The position numbers and the translations under genes are program-made. A stretch of DNA of 64,000 bases. It comes from Bacteroidota bacterium. Lineage in GTDB: Bacteria; Bacteroidota; Bacteroidia; UKL13-3. Position 1 is the stretch's first letter. Each line of letters begins with the position of its first letter. The notes under the pieces were generated by a model. That model worked only from the letters and a program-made list of their open reading frames with translations, did no database searches and had not been told where the DNA came from. The DNA is taken from NCBI GenBank assembly GCA_027484685.1, contig JAIXSO010000020.1, positions 1 through 64,000 of the forward strand, in the 5' to 3' direction. Below are positions 25,386 to 34,043 of this stretch, in pieces.

Positions 25386-27128
25386 TTATCGGCTTACCAT
25401 ATCAAAGGCTTCGTCTGGTATTTCGTTAATATTTAAAATTAAAAATCCATCTAACGCATTATTGAATTTAGGATCCACATTAAATGCAATAATTTTTCCT
25501 TTTAGCTTCAAGTATTTTTTTATCAAAACAGGTATTTTGGCATGATTGGTCTCTATGTCGCCAATTAAATTATCCAATAATTTAATGTCGTCCATGTGTT
25601 TTTCAAGTAATAGTTTTTTGTCTTCACCTTTGAATTTATATTTGAATTTTTTACGTGGTTTTACCATTTTTGATAAAGCCCTATCAAAATGATTATGCCT
25701 AATATACGCTACCAATAAATCTTTCGACAGATTAGAAAACTCTCCACTAATACTTACAGGGCCAATCATGTAGTTATAGCGGCCTTTGTTTTGTTTTAAA
25801 AATTCGTTGATACCTTTCCAAAGTAACATTAAACTCAAAGGTTTGCGTTGGTAATCCAATGCTACAAAAGAGCGCCCTAATTCTATGCTTTCTTTTAAAA
25901 TAGGGGCAAAAGGTTTTTTTAGTTTGAATAATTGATTCAAGTAAAATCCTTTTTTGCCAAATTGCTTAAACAGTTCATCGCCTAAACCTAATCGATATGC
26001 GCCTACAATTTTATTTTCGGCCGAATCCCAAATAAATAAATGTTTGTAATATAAATCAAACTCATCAGTGTCAAAACTGCGGTTGGTACCTTCGCCTACT
26101 GCTCTAAATGTAATCTCACGTAGCCTTGTTATTTCCTTTAAAACTGCTGGAATATTGTAGGCACTGCTTATATAAACTTCAAAATTTTCGTGTTTGTAAA
26201 CGCAATCTTCAGTAATGTTTTTTAGATTATTTATTATTTCATCTGTTGGCGTTTCTTCAATGATAGGTCTCGGTCTAATTAATCGATTGAGGTTTATATT
26301 GAAGAATTTTTTTACTTCAAAACCAGAGCCTAAGGCATAAGTTTTAGCCCTTACAAAGCGTAATAATTCATCGCTATTTTCAAATTCGGCTAATGATTTG
26401 GGTAAAATGGGTTTGCCAATTCTAACTTTAACTTTTTGTTTTTTATTAAATAACTCAGAAGGTAATTTAACAGTTCGTAAACTCGGACTAATTAACCCTA
26501 AAAGGTTAAAGGCTAAACTATTGTGGCCACTAAAATAAATAGGTAATACTTTAATATTGGCTCTTTGAATAATTTTGCCAATAGTTGGATCCCACTTTTT
26601 ATCAGCTATTTTTAGTGTATTTAAACTCAAAGCAGAAACTTCACCAGCTGGAAAAATTGCTATGGGATGCTCTTTTACATAACCCATAAGTGTTTTTAAA
26701 CCTTGTACATTTATGCTACTTTTTTTTGCATTATCAAAAGGATTAACTGCAATAATATTATCTTGTATTGGCGGAATTTGTTGTAATAAATAATTAGCTA
26801 ATACTTTTGTGTCAGGCCTTATTTTATTTAAAATTGAAATCATTATTAAGCCATCAATTCCGCCATAAGGATGGTTGGCTATAGCTATAAAAGGTTCTGT
26901 TTTTGGTATGTTTTTTAAATCTTCTGCGTCTATTTCGTAATCAATGCCTAACTCAGCAAGCATTTTATCGGTAAATTCAAAACTTTGTAATTCAGAATAG
27001 GGGCTGTAAGCTTCGTTAATTTTATCGAGCTTTAGCAGTTTCATTATTGCGGGAGCAATTAAACTAATATGCAGTTTTTCCAATTTTAATGCTTTGGCTA
27101 CATCTTGTTCGTTTATTAATTCGCTCAT
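25386..27128 (-). CDS. Two-domain acyltransferase for aminolipids (OlsF/GlsF-like fusion)
   Basis: 580 residues with two acyltransferase parts. The N-terminal half is PlsC-like: ANHPYGGIDGL (about 85) is the HPxGGxD variant of the catalytic HX4D, with IFPAGEVS as the acyl-acceptor motif. The C-terminal half (about 310-580), with VGAYRLGLGDE and ESIELGRSFVALDYQRKP, resembles the GNAT-like N-acyltransferase of ornithine and glycine lipid synthesis (OlsB/GlsB). Such fusions make both bonds of a diacylated amino-acid lipid in Bacteroidota and Serratia. Whether the head group is ornithine or glycine cannot be told. Confidence 0.75.
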   Translation of the reverse strand: MSELINEQDVAKALKLEKLHISLIAPAIMKLLKLDKINEAYSPYSELQSFEFTDKMLAELGIDYEIDAEDLKNIPKTEPFIAIANHPYGGIDGLIMISILNKIRPDTKVLANYLLQQIPPIQDNIIAVNPFDNAKKSSINVQGLKTLMGYVKEHPIAIFPAGEVSALSLNTLKIADKKWDPTIGKIIQRANIKVLPIYFSGHNSLAFNLLGLISPSLRTVKLPSELFNKKQKVKVRIGKPILPKSLAEFENSDELLRFVRAKTYALGSGFEVKKFFNINLNRLIRPRPIIEETPTDEIINNLKNITEDCVYKHENFEVYISSAYNIPAVLKEITRLREITFRAVGEGTNRSFDTDEFDLYYKHLFIWDSAENKIVGAYRLGLGDELFKQFGKKGFYLNQLFKLKKPFAPILKESIELGRSFVALDYQRKPLSLMLLWKGINEFLKQNKGRYNYMIGPVSISGEFSNLSKDLLVAYIRHNHFDRALSKMVKPRKKFKYKFKGEDKKLLLEKHMDDIKLLDNLIGDIETNHAKIPVLIKKYLKLKGKIIAFNVDPKFNNALDGFLILNINEIPDEAFDMVSR

Positions 27129-27232
27129 AGTTTGTTAGGTATTTTTATAAAAATCAAAATTAAGCAAATTAATTATTTAGTAATATAAACTTATTGTTAA
27201 GCGGTATTATTCACATTTAATTAGTTGAAAAA

Positions 27233-27913
27233 ATGTACATATCAATCATTTTAATAAGTCCATTTTCGCAGTTCTTGAATTTTTTAACTCCATATCGTTT
27301 TATAGCCATTGAAGGTAATATAGGTGCTGGTAAAAGTACTTTGGCTAATATGTTGGCTAACAGCTTAAATGCTAAAAAAATTATGGAAGAGTTTGAAGAT
27401 AATTCTTTTCTACCCAAATTTTACGAGAACAAAGCCAGGTATGCATTTCCGCTCGAAATGAGCTTTTTGGCTGCAAGGTTTAATCAACTAAAAAAGCATT
27501 TGGTAGAAGAAAACTTATTTGGAGAGCCTATTATAAGCGATTATATTTTTGCAAAATGTTTGTTGTTTTCGCAAAATACTTTGGACGATGACGAGTATAA
27601 ACTATACCGCCAAATGTTCGAAATTATCAACTTTCAAATTCCTCAGCCCGATTTATTGGTTTACTTGCATTCGCCTATTGAAAAACTGCAATGGAATATT
27701 TTAAACCGAGGCCGAGTGTATGAGCGAAAAATGGAAGATAGTTATTTACAAGGTTTGCAAGAAACGTATTTTAAATACTTACATAGCCAACAAAATGCGC
27801 GTGTTTTAGTAATTAATTGCGCAGCACTCGATTTTGTAAATAAACCAACCGATTATGAGTTTTTATTAAATTCAGTTTGTAAAGAATATCCTGTTGGAAT
27901 AACTTATTTATAA
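27233..27913 (+). CDS. Deoxynucleoside kinase
   Basis: 226-residue dNK/dGK-type kinase that phosphorylates deoxynucleosides for salvage. Visible are the P-loop IAIEGNIGAGKST (about 24-36), an EEFEDNSFLPKFYE substrate loop, the DYIFAKCLLFSQ region (DRS-like motif) and NRGRVYERKM (lid arginines). The first 20 or so residues are hydrophobic and unlike the family. ATG 27233 is the only ATG, but the functional start may be a later TTG (about 27276). It converges with the pseudouridine synthase gene, with 6 bases of overlap. Confidence 0.85.
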   Translation: MYISIILISPFSQFLNFLTPYRFIAIEGNIGAGKSTLANMLANSLNAKKIMEEFEDNSFLPKFYENKARYAFPLEMSFLAARFNQLKKHLVEENLFGEPIISDYIFAKCLLFSQNTLDDDEYKLYRQMFEIINFQIPQPDLLVYLHSPIEKLQWNILNRGRVYERKMEDSYLQGLQETYFKYLHSQQNARVLVINCAALDFVNKPTDYEFLLNSVCKEYPVGITYL

Positions 27914-28558
27914 AAAAGTAGGCATTTCAGTTTCAATTAAAATAGTTTCTTTTTTTACAGGATGTATAAAACTTAAACTGAAAGAGTGCAAACAAATGCT
28001 GCCGTTTCTGTTTGGCGTTTGAGCGCCATATTTAACATCTCCAGCTATGCTGCAACCAATATAAGCTAGCTGTGCTCTAATTTGGTGTTTTCTTCCGGTT
28101 AATAATTTTATTTTGAGCCAACTAAATTTACCTTCTTTTTTTAGTAAAGTGTATTCTAATTGTGCTTTGGTGGCTTTGGTTACTTCTTCGTCAAAGGCTT
28201 TGGTAAAGTTTTTATTTTCATCTCTGCGTAGCCAATGTGTTAGTAAGCCTTTAGCACTAGGAGGTGTGTTGTGAACTTTAGCTATATAATGTTTTTCAAC
28301 TTCACGTTTTTGAAAGATTTCGTTCATACGTACCAAGGCTTTGCTGCTTTTGGCAAATAAAACCAAGCCGCTCACGGGCATATCAATCCTATGAATTACA
28401 CCTAAATATACTTCGCCAGGTTTTTGTTCATTTACCTTTATGTATTGCTTCACCTCTTCCTCCAAACTTTTAGGTTTGTTAGGCTCAGGCTGAACTGTTT
28501 GTCCGCTTTGTTTTAAAGCAGCTATTAAGTGATTGTCTTCGTATAGGATTTGAACCAT
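27908..28558 (-). CDS. RluA-family RNA pseudouridine synthase
   Basis: A 216-residue pseudouridine synthase without the N-terminal S4 domain. GVIHRIDMPVSGLVLFAKSS contains the catalytic HRxD aspartate. The second strand KLLTGRKHQIRAQLAYIG and closing CLHSFSLSFIHP are family signatures. It modifies uridines in rRNA or tRNA; the exact site cannot be predicted from sequence. It converges with the kinase gene, and both reading frames overlap at their last codons. Confidence 0.9.
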   Translation of the reverse strand: MVQILYEDNHLIAALKQSGQTVQPEPNKPKSLEEEVKQYIKVNEQKPGEVYLGVIHRIDMPVSGLVLFAKSSKALVRMNEIFQKREVEKHYIAKVHNTPPSAKGLLTHWLRRDENKNFTKAFDEEVTKATKAQLEYTLLKKEGKFSWLKIKLLTGRKHQIRAQLAYIGCSIAGDVKYGAQTPNRNGSICLHSFSLSFIHPVKKETILIETEMPTFL

Positions 28559-28560
28559 TT

Positions 28561-28645
28561 TTTGATTTAACGATTTTTGATTTGGAGATTTAACGATTGA
28601 AAGATTTGAAAATTAAAAGATTACAAGGTTACAAGGTTAATTGAG
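28561..28645. repeat. Short-word intergenic repeats
   Basis: Words of the form GATTTAACGATTTTTGATTT, then GATTTAACGATTGAAAGATT and a tandem ATTACAAGG/TTACAAGG fill the gap between two minus-strand genes. Related to the words near 13010 and 51170. Confidence 0.6.
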
Positions 28646-29578
28646 TTATTTTAATTTTACCCATTTGAAGTTGTACATCATATTATAAATTTCTGAAAAA
28701 TTATAGTTTACAACACCTCCAACGTCTTCAAATTCTTTCTCATTGTCATTATCATAAATAATCTTCACTTTATATTGTTCACAATCATCCATATTATAAT
28801 GTTCGTTATCATTTAACTCAACAAAGTTGGAATTTTCTAATAAATATTTAAACTTCAATATTTCTGCATTTGTTAATTTATAAGTACTTCCATTTTTAGA
28901 TGGAAATTTTCCTTCACTTTGAAAGCAATCTGATTTTAAAGTAATAAAATTAATTTTCATCTCAACTACACCACTTACTTCGCTACTTGTTCTTGTTATT
29001 GAAATACTTTTAATTTTGGGTTTTTCAAGGTTTGGATAATAATTTAAAAACATTCCATTTTCATAATGAATAGTATCGCATTCAACAGGAGTATAATTTA
29101 AATTTTCTCCTAATTTTATTCGAGTACTTGTTCTTTGATTGTGGTAAATTAAAATTAATTTCTTACCGTCAATATTTTTAATAATTGGATAGGTAAGTGG
29201 ATATTTAAATCCAACACTCCATGTAGAATTTATTTTTTTGTACTTCCCATTTATTGAAAAAACAGCGACTATTTGCTGCAAATCATACAAATTAAATGCA
29301 ATCAAATCTGTTTCACCATTTTGGTCAAAGTCAATTTTTACCCAATTTTTTACTCCCAATGAATCAGCCGTTTTTTGCGTTTTTGAACCATAACTATAAT
29401 GAGCATTAAAACTTGTTCTACCTATTCTTTCGTCTTTAGGAGAAAGTTTTTTTATAAAAGCCAAAACTTGTTTATCCGTTTTCAAACCATCAATTTCATT
29501 GGCATTTGCAGCAATGCAAACAACTAACAAACTTAAGAGCAAGCAAAACTTCAATTGAACTAAATTCTTTAATTCCAT
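28646..29578 (-). CDS. Exported protein of unknown function
   Basis: A 310-residue protein with a signal peptide (LVQLKFCLLLSLLVVCIAANA, cut before NE). WVKIDFDQNGETDLIAF resembles an FG-GAP/VCBS calcium-type loop, followed by beta-rich sequence. The C-terminal part with YNMDDCEQYKVKIIYDND may be a DUF6438-like domain, but this is a weak likeness. I do not recognise the protein as a whole. Its upstream region, including the start codon, is partly duplicated at 29706. Confidence 0.65.
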   Translation of the reverse strand: MELKNLVQLKFCLLLSLLVVCIAANANEIDGLKTDKQVLAFIKKLSPKDERIGRTSFNAHYSYGSKTQKTADSLGVKNWVKIDFDQNGETDLIAFNLYDLQQIVAVFSINGKYKKINSTWSVGFKYPLTYPIIKNIDGKKLILIYHNQRTSTRIKLGENLNYTPVECDTIHYENGMFLNYYPNLEKPKIKSISITRTSSEVSGVVEMKINFITLKSDCFQSEGKFPSKNGSTYKLTNAEILKFKYLLENSNFVELNDNEHYNMDDCEQYKVKIIYDNDNEKEFEDVGGVVNYNFSEIYNMMYNFKWVKLK

Positions 29579-29874
29579 AATTTATTTTTACTGAGTAGTC
29601 AAACTTTTGCCAATTGCTTATTACCAATTGCTAATCCATTTAGCATTTCACTTCGCACTTTTGTCACTTCGAACTTCGCATTTAACAATCAAAATTCTTA
29701 AATTTCATAATTTATTTTTACTGAGTAGTCAAACTTTTGCCCATTGCAAGTTGCTTATTTTCCGTTGGCTTATCCCTAAAGCTTTCGGTAGAAAGGCAAT
29801 TCATCATTTGCTTATTCCCAATTGCCAATTCATTCTGCATTTTACTTCGCACTTTTGTCACTTCGAACTTCGCA
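29576..29874. repeat. Direct repeat of a gene 5' region plus repeat words
   Basis: A 36-base sequence starting CATAATTTATTTTTACTGAG occurs at 29576-29611 and again at 29706-29741. The first copy is the start codon and leader (minus strand) of the exported-protein gene; the second is the same leader with an 8-codon stub frame. A 31-base block (ACTTCGCACTTTTGTCACTT onward) is likewise present at 29650 and 29844. The remainder is TTGCCAATTGC/TTGCTTATT words. The 300-base gap contains no gene. Confidence 0.75.
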
Positions 29875-29878
29875 CTCT

Positions 29879-30694
29879 TTAATACTGCTCTTTCTCGTTT
29901 GGGAAATCTACTGATTTTACATCAGCTACATATTGCTCTACTGCACCTTTAATTTCATCAAATAAATTTAAATACCTGCGTAAAAATTTAGGAGAAAAAT
30001 CTTTGTTAATACCTAATAAATCGTGGCTTACCAATACTTGGCCATCCACATCAGAGCCTGCTCCAATACCAATAACAGGAATTTTTACCAATTCAGTTAC
30101 TTGCTTAGCTAATTTTGATGGAATTTTTTCCAATACCAAAGCAAAACAACCTGCTTCTTCTAATAATTTGGCATCGTGCAATAGTTTTTGAGCTTCAGCT
30201 TCTTCTTTAGCTCTAACTTCGTAAGTACCAAACTTATAAATACTTTGAGGAGTTAAACCCAAATGGCCCATAACAGGTATTCCGGCAGTTAATATACGTT
30301 TGATAGATTCAACCACTTCTTCGCCACCTTCTAGTTTAACTGCATGAGCTTCAGCTTCTTTCATGATTCTGATAGAAGAGTTTAAAGCTTCCTTAGAATT
30401 ACCTTGGTAACTACCAAAAGGTAAATCAACCACTACCAAGCAGCGGTTAATGGCTCTTATAACAGCTGCGGCATGGCTTATCATTTCATCTAATGTAATG
30501 GGCAAAGTAGTTTCGTGGCCATGCATTACATTGCTTGCACTATCGCCTACCAGCAAAACATCAATTTTGGCTTCGTCAAAAATTTTAGCCATGCTATAAT
30601 CGTAGGCTGTAAGCATACTAATTTTTTCGCCACGCATTTTCATTTCTTGCAAACTGTGGGTAGTTATTTTTTTATACTCTTTATGAACGCTCAT
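29879..30694 (-). CDS. panB: 3-methyl-2-oxobutanoate hydroxymethyltransferase
   Basis: First enzyme of pantothenate synthesis, making ketopantoate from 2-oxoisovalerate and methylene-THF. [17 protein letters not shown], the [24 protein letters not shown] metal-binding stretch, [46 protein letters not shown] and [17 protein letters not shown] all match the family. The start is MSVHKEYKK at 30694: an upstream ATG (30733) would lie before the predicted transcription start, because TACATTTG occupies 30713-30720. The length of 271 residues agrees with E. coli PanB (264). Confidence 0.95.
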   Translation of the reverse strand: MSVHKEYKKITTHSLQEMKMRGEKISMLTAYDYSMAKIFDEAKIDVLLVGDSASNVMHGHETTLPITLDEMISHAAAVIRAINRCLVVVDLPFGSYQGNSKEALNSSIRIMKEAEAHAVKLEGGEEVVESIKRILTAGIPVMGHLGLTPQSIYKFGTYEVRAKEEAEAQKLLHDAKLLEEAGCFALVLEKIPSKLAKQVTELVKIPVIGIGAGSDVDGQVLVSHDLLGINKDFSPKFLRRYLNLFDEIKGAVEQYVADVKSVDFPNEKEQY

Positions 30695-30712
30695 TGTAAT
30701 TTTTTTATTTTT

Positions 30713-30742
30713 CAAATGTAAAGATAAAACCATTAATCAAAA
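30713..30742 (-). promoter_or_regulatory. Bacteroidota-type promoter of panB
   Basis: On the minus strand TTTTG, 17 bases, then TACATTTG matches the -33 TTTG / -7 TAnnTTTG pattern. It lies 19 bases before the chosen panB start. Confidence 0.65.
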
Positions 30743-30798
30743 TTATTTGTCTTATATAAAATCAATTTAAAAGCATAAAGCTATATTGCCACCCCAAA

Positions 30799-31806
30799 AT
30801 GAAAATGACCAATCAAGCCAAAAGCATGAAAAATATTTTAGTAGTACTAGCGTTTTTAGGGCTAGTTTCATGTAGTAACGACTTAGAAATCAATGCACCC
30901 TATAGAGATATTCCGGTGGTTTATGGTTTTGTAAACATCAACGATTCGTTCCAATATTTACGGATTCAAAAAGTTTTTCAAAACTCAATTGAGGTAAAAG
31001 CAAGTGAAGCTGCAAAAATTTCAGATTCGTTAGAATTGAAAAATATAAAAGTGCAACTAATTGTAGTACGCAGATTTACAAGCGATACCGTTAACTGTTT
31101 TATAACCAATGAGTTTAGTAAAGAAGCTGGTTTTTTTGCCAACGATAAAAACTATATTTACAAATCGCAATATTATAATTTAAAGGCGTTTGGCGATATT
31201 ATGAGTGTAAACTTATATATAAAAGATACTTTAACTGGTAAAGTATTTACCTCTCAATGCACTTTAATAGGCGATCAAGGTATTGAAGAAAGAAACATTA
31301 CTATTTCTGATGATTTAAGTAAGAGGTTTTCATTTGTTTTTGTGGGTAACAGATCAGCCTATATAATTGATGCAGCAGTTAGATTGACATATAATGAAGC
31401 TCCTTTAAGTAATCCTAATGCTTTTGAAACCAAATATTATGATTATTATATTTTATCTAGTGCAAATGTAGAAGTGTTAACTTCACAAAATCCTAAAGTA
31501 AGTCGTAATATTCAATCAAAAGCAATTTTAGATGATTGGAGGCGTTATTTTGCTGCGCAACCAACTAATGTTGTTCGTCAATATGTTGGCGTAGAGTATG
31601 TTATTTGGGGAGCTGGTCCGCAATTTCTCGATTTGCAGGAGGTAAGCAAGCCAAATATTTCATTTGTTCAAAAACGTACCGATTATTCAAATATTACAGG
31701 TGGTTTAGGCTTATTTGCGGCACGTACCATTAATAAGCAAAAAAATATTACCGTTGATCCTGCTGGAATTGCCTTGATTAAAACCCTGCCTCAGTTTCAG
31801 CAATAG
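30799..31806 (+). CDS. Lipoprotein of unknown function (DUF4249-like)
   Basis: A 335-residue lipoprotein. A signal peptide ends in the good lipobox FLGLVSCSND, so the mature protein starts at Cys (about residue 26). The beta-rich mature part starts with a strand pattern (IPVVYGFVNINDSFQYLRIQK) similar to DUF4249 proteins, which are often lipid-anchored partners of TonB receptors. No such receptor is next to it. Several in-frame Met codons exist; ATG 30799 or Met9 (MKNILVV) could both initiate. A clear terminator follows. Confidence 0.65.
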   Translation: MKMTNQAKSMKNILVVLAFLGLVSCSNDLEINAPYRDIPVVYGFVNINDSFQYLRIQKVFQNSIEVKASEAAKISDSLELKNIKVQLIVVRRFTSDTVNCFITNEFSKEAGFFANDKNYIYKSQYYNLKAFGDIMSVNLYIKDTLTGKVFTSQCTLIGDQGIEERNITISDDLSKRFSFVFVGNRSAYIIDAAVRLTYNEAPLSNPNAFETKYYDYYILSSANVEVLTSQNPKVSRNIQSKAILDDWRRYFAAQPTNVVRQYVGVEYVIWGAGPQFLDLQEVSKPNISFVQKRTDYSNITGGLGLFAARTINKQKNITVDPAGIALIKTLPQFQQ

Positions 31807-31834
31807 AATATTATTTAAAATAAAAAAATGTCAT

Positions 31835-31865
31835 AATAGCTGCCAAAAGGCAGCTATTTTTTTGT
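31835..31865 (+). terminator. Rho-independent terminator
   Basis: AATAGCTGCC/GGCAGCTATT stem (10 bp) with an AAAA loop and a T-run, after the lipoprotein gene and before dnaK. Confidence 0.85.
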
Positions 31866-31961
31866 TCATAAGCCAAAAAATAAGCCATTTTTTTAGTGAT
31901 AATGTAATTTTTTGCCTTGGCATTATGATTGACATGATGAGAGAAAATAACAAACAAAATT

Positions 31962-33869
31962 ATGAGTAAAATAATAGGTATAGATTTAGGAACAACCAAC
32001 TCGTGCGTTGCGGTAATGGAAGGCAACGAACCTGTGGTTATTGCCAACAGCGAAGGACGCAGAACAACTCCTTCAATTGTAGCATTTATTAAAGATGGTG
32101 AACGTAAAATTGGTGATCCTGCAAAACGTCAGGCAGTTACTAATCCTAAAAACACCATTTCTTCTATTAAACGTTTTATGGGAAATACATTCGACCAAGT
32201 TTCTACTGAAATTAGCCGTATGTCGTACACCGTAAAAAAAGGTGACAATAATACTCCTCGTGTTGACATTGACGGAAGATTATATACTCCACAAGAAATT
32301 TCGGCAATGGTGTTACAAAAAATGAAAAAAACCGCTGAAGATTATTTAGGTCACGAAGTAAAAGAAGCAGTTATTACTGTTCCTGCTTACTTTAACGATG
32401 CACAACGCCAAGCAACCAAAGAAGCTGGCGAAATTGCTGGTTTAACTGTTAAACGTATTATTAATGAGCCAACCGCAGCTGCATTGGCTTATGGATTAGA
32501 TAAAGCAAGCAAAAAAGACATTAAAGTAGTAGTTTTTGATTGTGGTGGTGGAACACATGACGTTTCTGTTTTAGAAATGTACGATGTAGACGGAACTGGA
32601 ACTTTTGAAGTAAAAAGTACAGATGGCGACACACACTTAGGTGGTGACGATTTTGACCAAGTAATCATTGATTGGTTGGCTGACGAGTTTAAAAACGATG
32701 AGGGTATTGATTTACGTAAAGACCCAATGGCTTTACAACGTTTGAAAGAAGCTGCTGAAAAAGCAAAAATCGAACTTTCGAGCTCAACTCAAACTGAAGT
32801 TAACTTACCTTATATCATTCCAGTTGATGGAATTCCAAAACATTTAGTTAAAACATTAACTCGTGCTAAATTTGAGCAATTAGCTGATAGCTTAATTAAA
32901 CGTACTATTGAGCCTTGCAAAACTGCATTGAAAAATGCTGGTTACAGCACTAGCGACATTGACGAAATTATTTTAGTAGGAGGTTCAACCCGTATTCCTG
33001 CTATTCAAGAAGCAGTAGAAAAATACTTTGGTAAAGCAGCATCAAAAGGTGTGAACCCTGACGAAGTAGTAGCTATTGGAGCTGCTATTCAAGGTGGTGT
33101 TTTAACAGGTGAAGTAAAAGACGTTTTATTATTAGACGTAACTCCTTTAAGTTTAGGTATTGAAACCATGGGTGGTGTGTTTACTAAATTAATTGAAGCA
33201 AACACTACTATTCCAACTAAAAAATCAGAAACATTTAGTACTGCTAGCGATAACCAACCAAGTGTAGAAATTCATGTTTTACAAGGTGAGCGCCCAATGG
33301 CTTCTCAAAACAGAAGTTTAGGTCGTTTCCACTTAGATGGCATTCCACCTGCACCTCGCGGTGTACCTCAAGTAGAAGTTATTTTTGACATTGATGCCAA
33401 CGGTATTTTACATGTAAGTGCAAAAGATAAAGGGACTGGAAAAGAGCAAAAAATTCGTATTGAAGCTTCATCAGGCTTAAGCGATGACGATATTAAACGC
33501 ATGAAAGCAGAAGCAGAAGCTAATGCCGATGCTGATAAAAAAGCCAAAGAAGAAGCAGAAAAAGTAAATATGGCTGATAGCTTAATATTCCAAACTGAAA
33601 AACAGTTAAAAGAATATGGTGATAAAATTCCGGTAGAGAAAAAAGAAGCCATTGAAAAAGGTTTAGAAGAATTAAAAGCTGCTCACTCAGCTAAAGATTT
33701 ACCAAGAATTGATGCAGCTTTAGAAGCATTGAACACCGCTTGGGCTGCAGCAAGTGAAGACATGTACAAAGCAACTCAAAATGAACAGCCAGCCGATGGG
33801 CAACCAACTGCTGATGCGGGTTCAGCTGATAGCAACACTCAAGATGCTACTTTTGAAGAAGTAAAATAA
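31962..33869 (+). CDS. dnaK: Molecular chaperone DnaK (Hsp70)
   Basis: ATP-driven chaperone, 635 residues, normal length. It begins [20 protein letters not shown]. Other Hsp70 signatures are [14 protein letters not shown] (usually DLGGGTFDVS; the Cys and His are unusual but the glycines and catalytic Asp are kept), [12 protein letters not shown] and the interdomain linker [15 protein letters not shown]. The substrate-binding domain and helical lid follow. Neither grpE nor dnaJ is adjacent. No CIRCE element was found upstream. A hairpin follows 10 bases after the stop. Confidence 0.97.
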   Translation: MSKIIGIDLGTTNSCVAVMEGNEPVVIANSEGRRTTPSIVAFIKDGERKIGDPAKRQAVTNPKNTISSIKRFMGNTFDQVSTEISRMSYTVKKGDNNTPRVDIDGRLYTPQEISAMVLQKMKKTAEDYLGHEVKEAVITVPAYFNDAQRQATKEAGEIAGLTVKRIINEPTAAALAYGLDKASKKDIKVVVFDCGGGTHDVSVLEMYDVDGTGTFEVKSTDGDTHLGGDDFDQVIIDWLADEFKNDEGIDLRKDPMALQRLKEAAEKAKIELSSSTQTEVNLPYIIPVDGIPKHLVKTLTRAKFEQLADSLIKRTIEPCKTALKNAGYSTSDIDEIILVGGSTRIPAIQEAVEKYFGKAASKGVNPDEVVAIGAAIQGGVLTGEVKDVLLLDVTPLSLGIETMGGVFTKLIEANTTIPTKKSETFSTASDNQPSVEIHVLQGERPMASQNRSLGRFHLDGIPPAPRGVPQVEVIFDIDANGILHVSAKDKGTGKEQKIRIEASSGLSDDDIKRMKAEAEANADADKKAKEEAEKVNMADSLIFQTEKQLKEYGDKIPVEKKEAIEKGLEELKAAHSAKDLPRIDAALEALNTAWAAASEDMYKATQNEQPADGQPTADAGSADSNTQDATFEEVK

Positions 33870-33878
33870 ATTATATTT

Positions 33879-33902
33879 CTCGACAAAAAATATTTTGTCG
33901 AG
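33879..33902 (+). terminator. Hairpin after dnaK, overlapping the tRNA 5' end
   Basis: CTCGACAAAA pairs perfectly with TTTTGTCGAG around an AATA loop. There is no T-run after it. Its right arm supplies the first five bases of the tRNA-like sequence that follows. Confidence 0.6.
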
Positions 33903-33982
33903 GATGGCCGAGTGGTCGAAGGCGACAGACTGATAATCTGTAAACTGTAAAAGGTTCGGGGGTTCGAATCCCTTTCCTACCG
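33898..33982 (+). tRNA. Class II tRNA with anticodon GAT; serine-type body, probably a tRNA relic
   Basis: Folded by hand: T8 and G9, a 3-bp D stem (GCC/GGC), anticodon stem ACAGA/TCTGT with loop CTGATAA (GAT, Ile), a 16-base variable region with its own AACT/GGTT arm, T loop TTCGAAT and discriminator G73. The long variable arm, D arm and G73 are those of tRNA-Ser. A serine GCT loop would be CTGCTAA, one base different. The acceptor stem pairs only at positions 4-7 (AGGA/TCCT): the 3' side TCCTACC expects GGTAGGA, but the 5' side is TCGAGGA, borrowed from the dnaK hairpin. Two T-stem pairs are G-T. No CCA is encoded. It may be non-functional. Confidence 0.6.
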
Positions 33983-33992
33983 CATTCTAAAT

Positions 33993-34032
33993 GGGGGTAC
34001 ACATACGATATATAAATTGTATGTGTACCCCC
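33993..34032. terminator. Long hairpin between the tRNA and a minus-strand gene
   Basis: GGGGGTACACATAC pairs perfectly over 14 bp with GTATGTGTACCCCC around a 12-base AT loop. It probably ends transcription from both sides, though T-runs are short on each side. Confidence 0.6.
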
Positions 34033-34043
34033 TTTCGGTTTTA

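Noticed and set aside
29607-29952. Two plus-strand frames with hydrophobic translations
   Set aside because: They lie in duplicated repeat words and run into panB antisense; residues are low-complexity and no start signals are seen.
31862-31961. Heat-shock operator (CIRCE) upstream of dnaK
   Set aside because: No TTAGCACTC-N9-GAGTGCTAA-like inverted repeat was found.
32545-32580. Changed phosphate-2 motif of DnaK ([10 protein letters not shown]) as a sign of inactivation
   Set aside because: The three glycines, Thr and catalytic Asp are kept, and the rest of the protein is standard; it looks like lineage variation.
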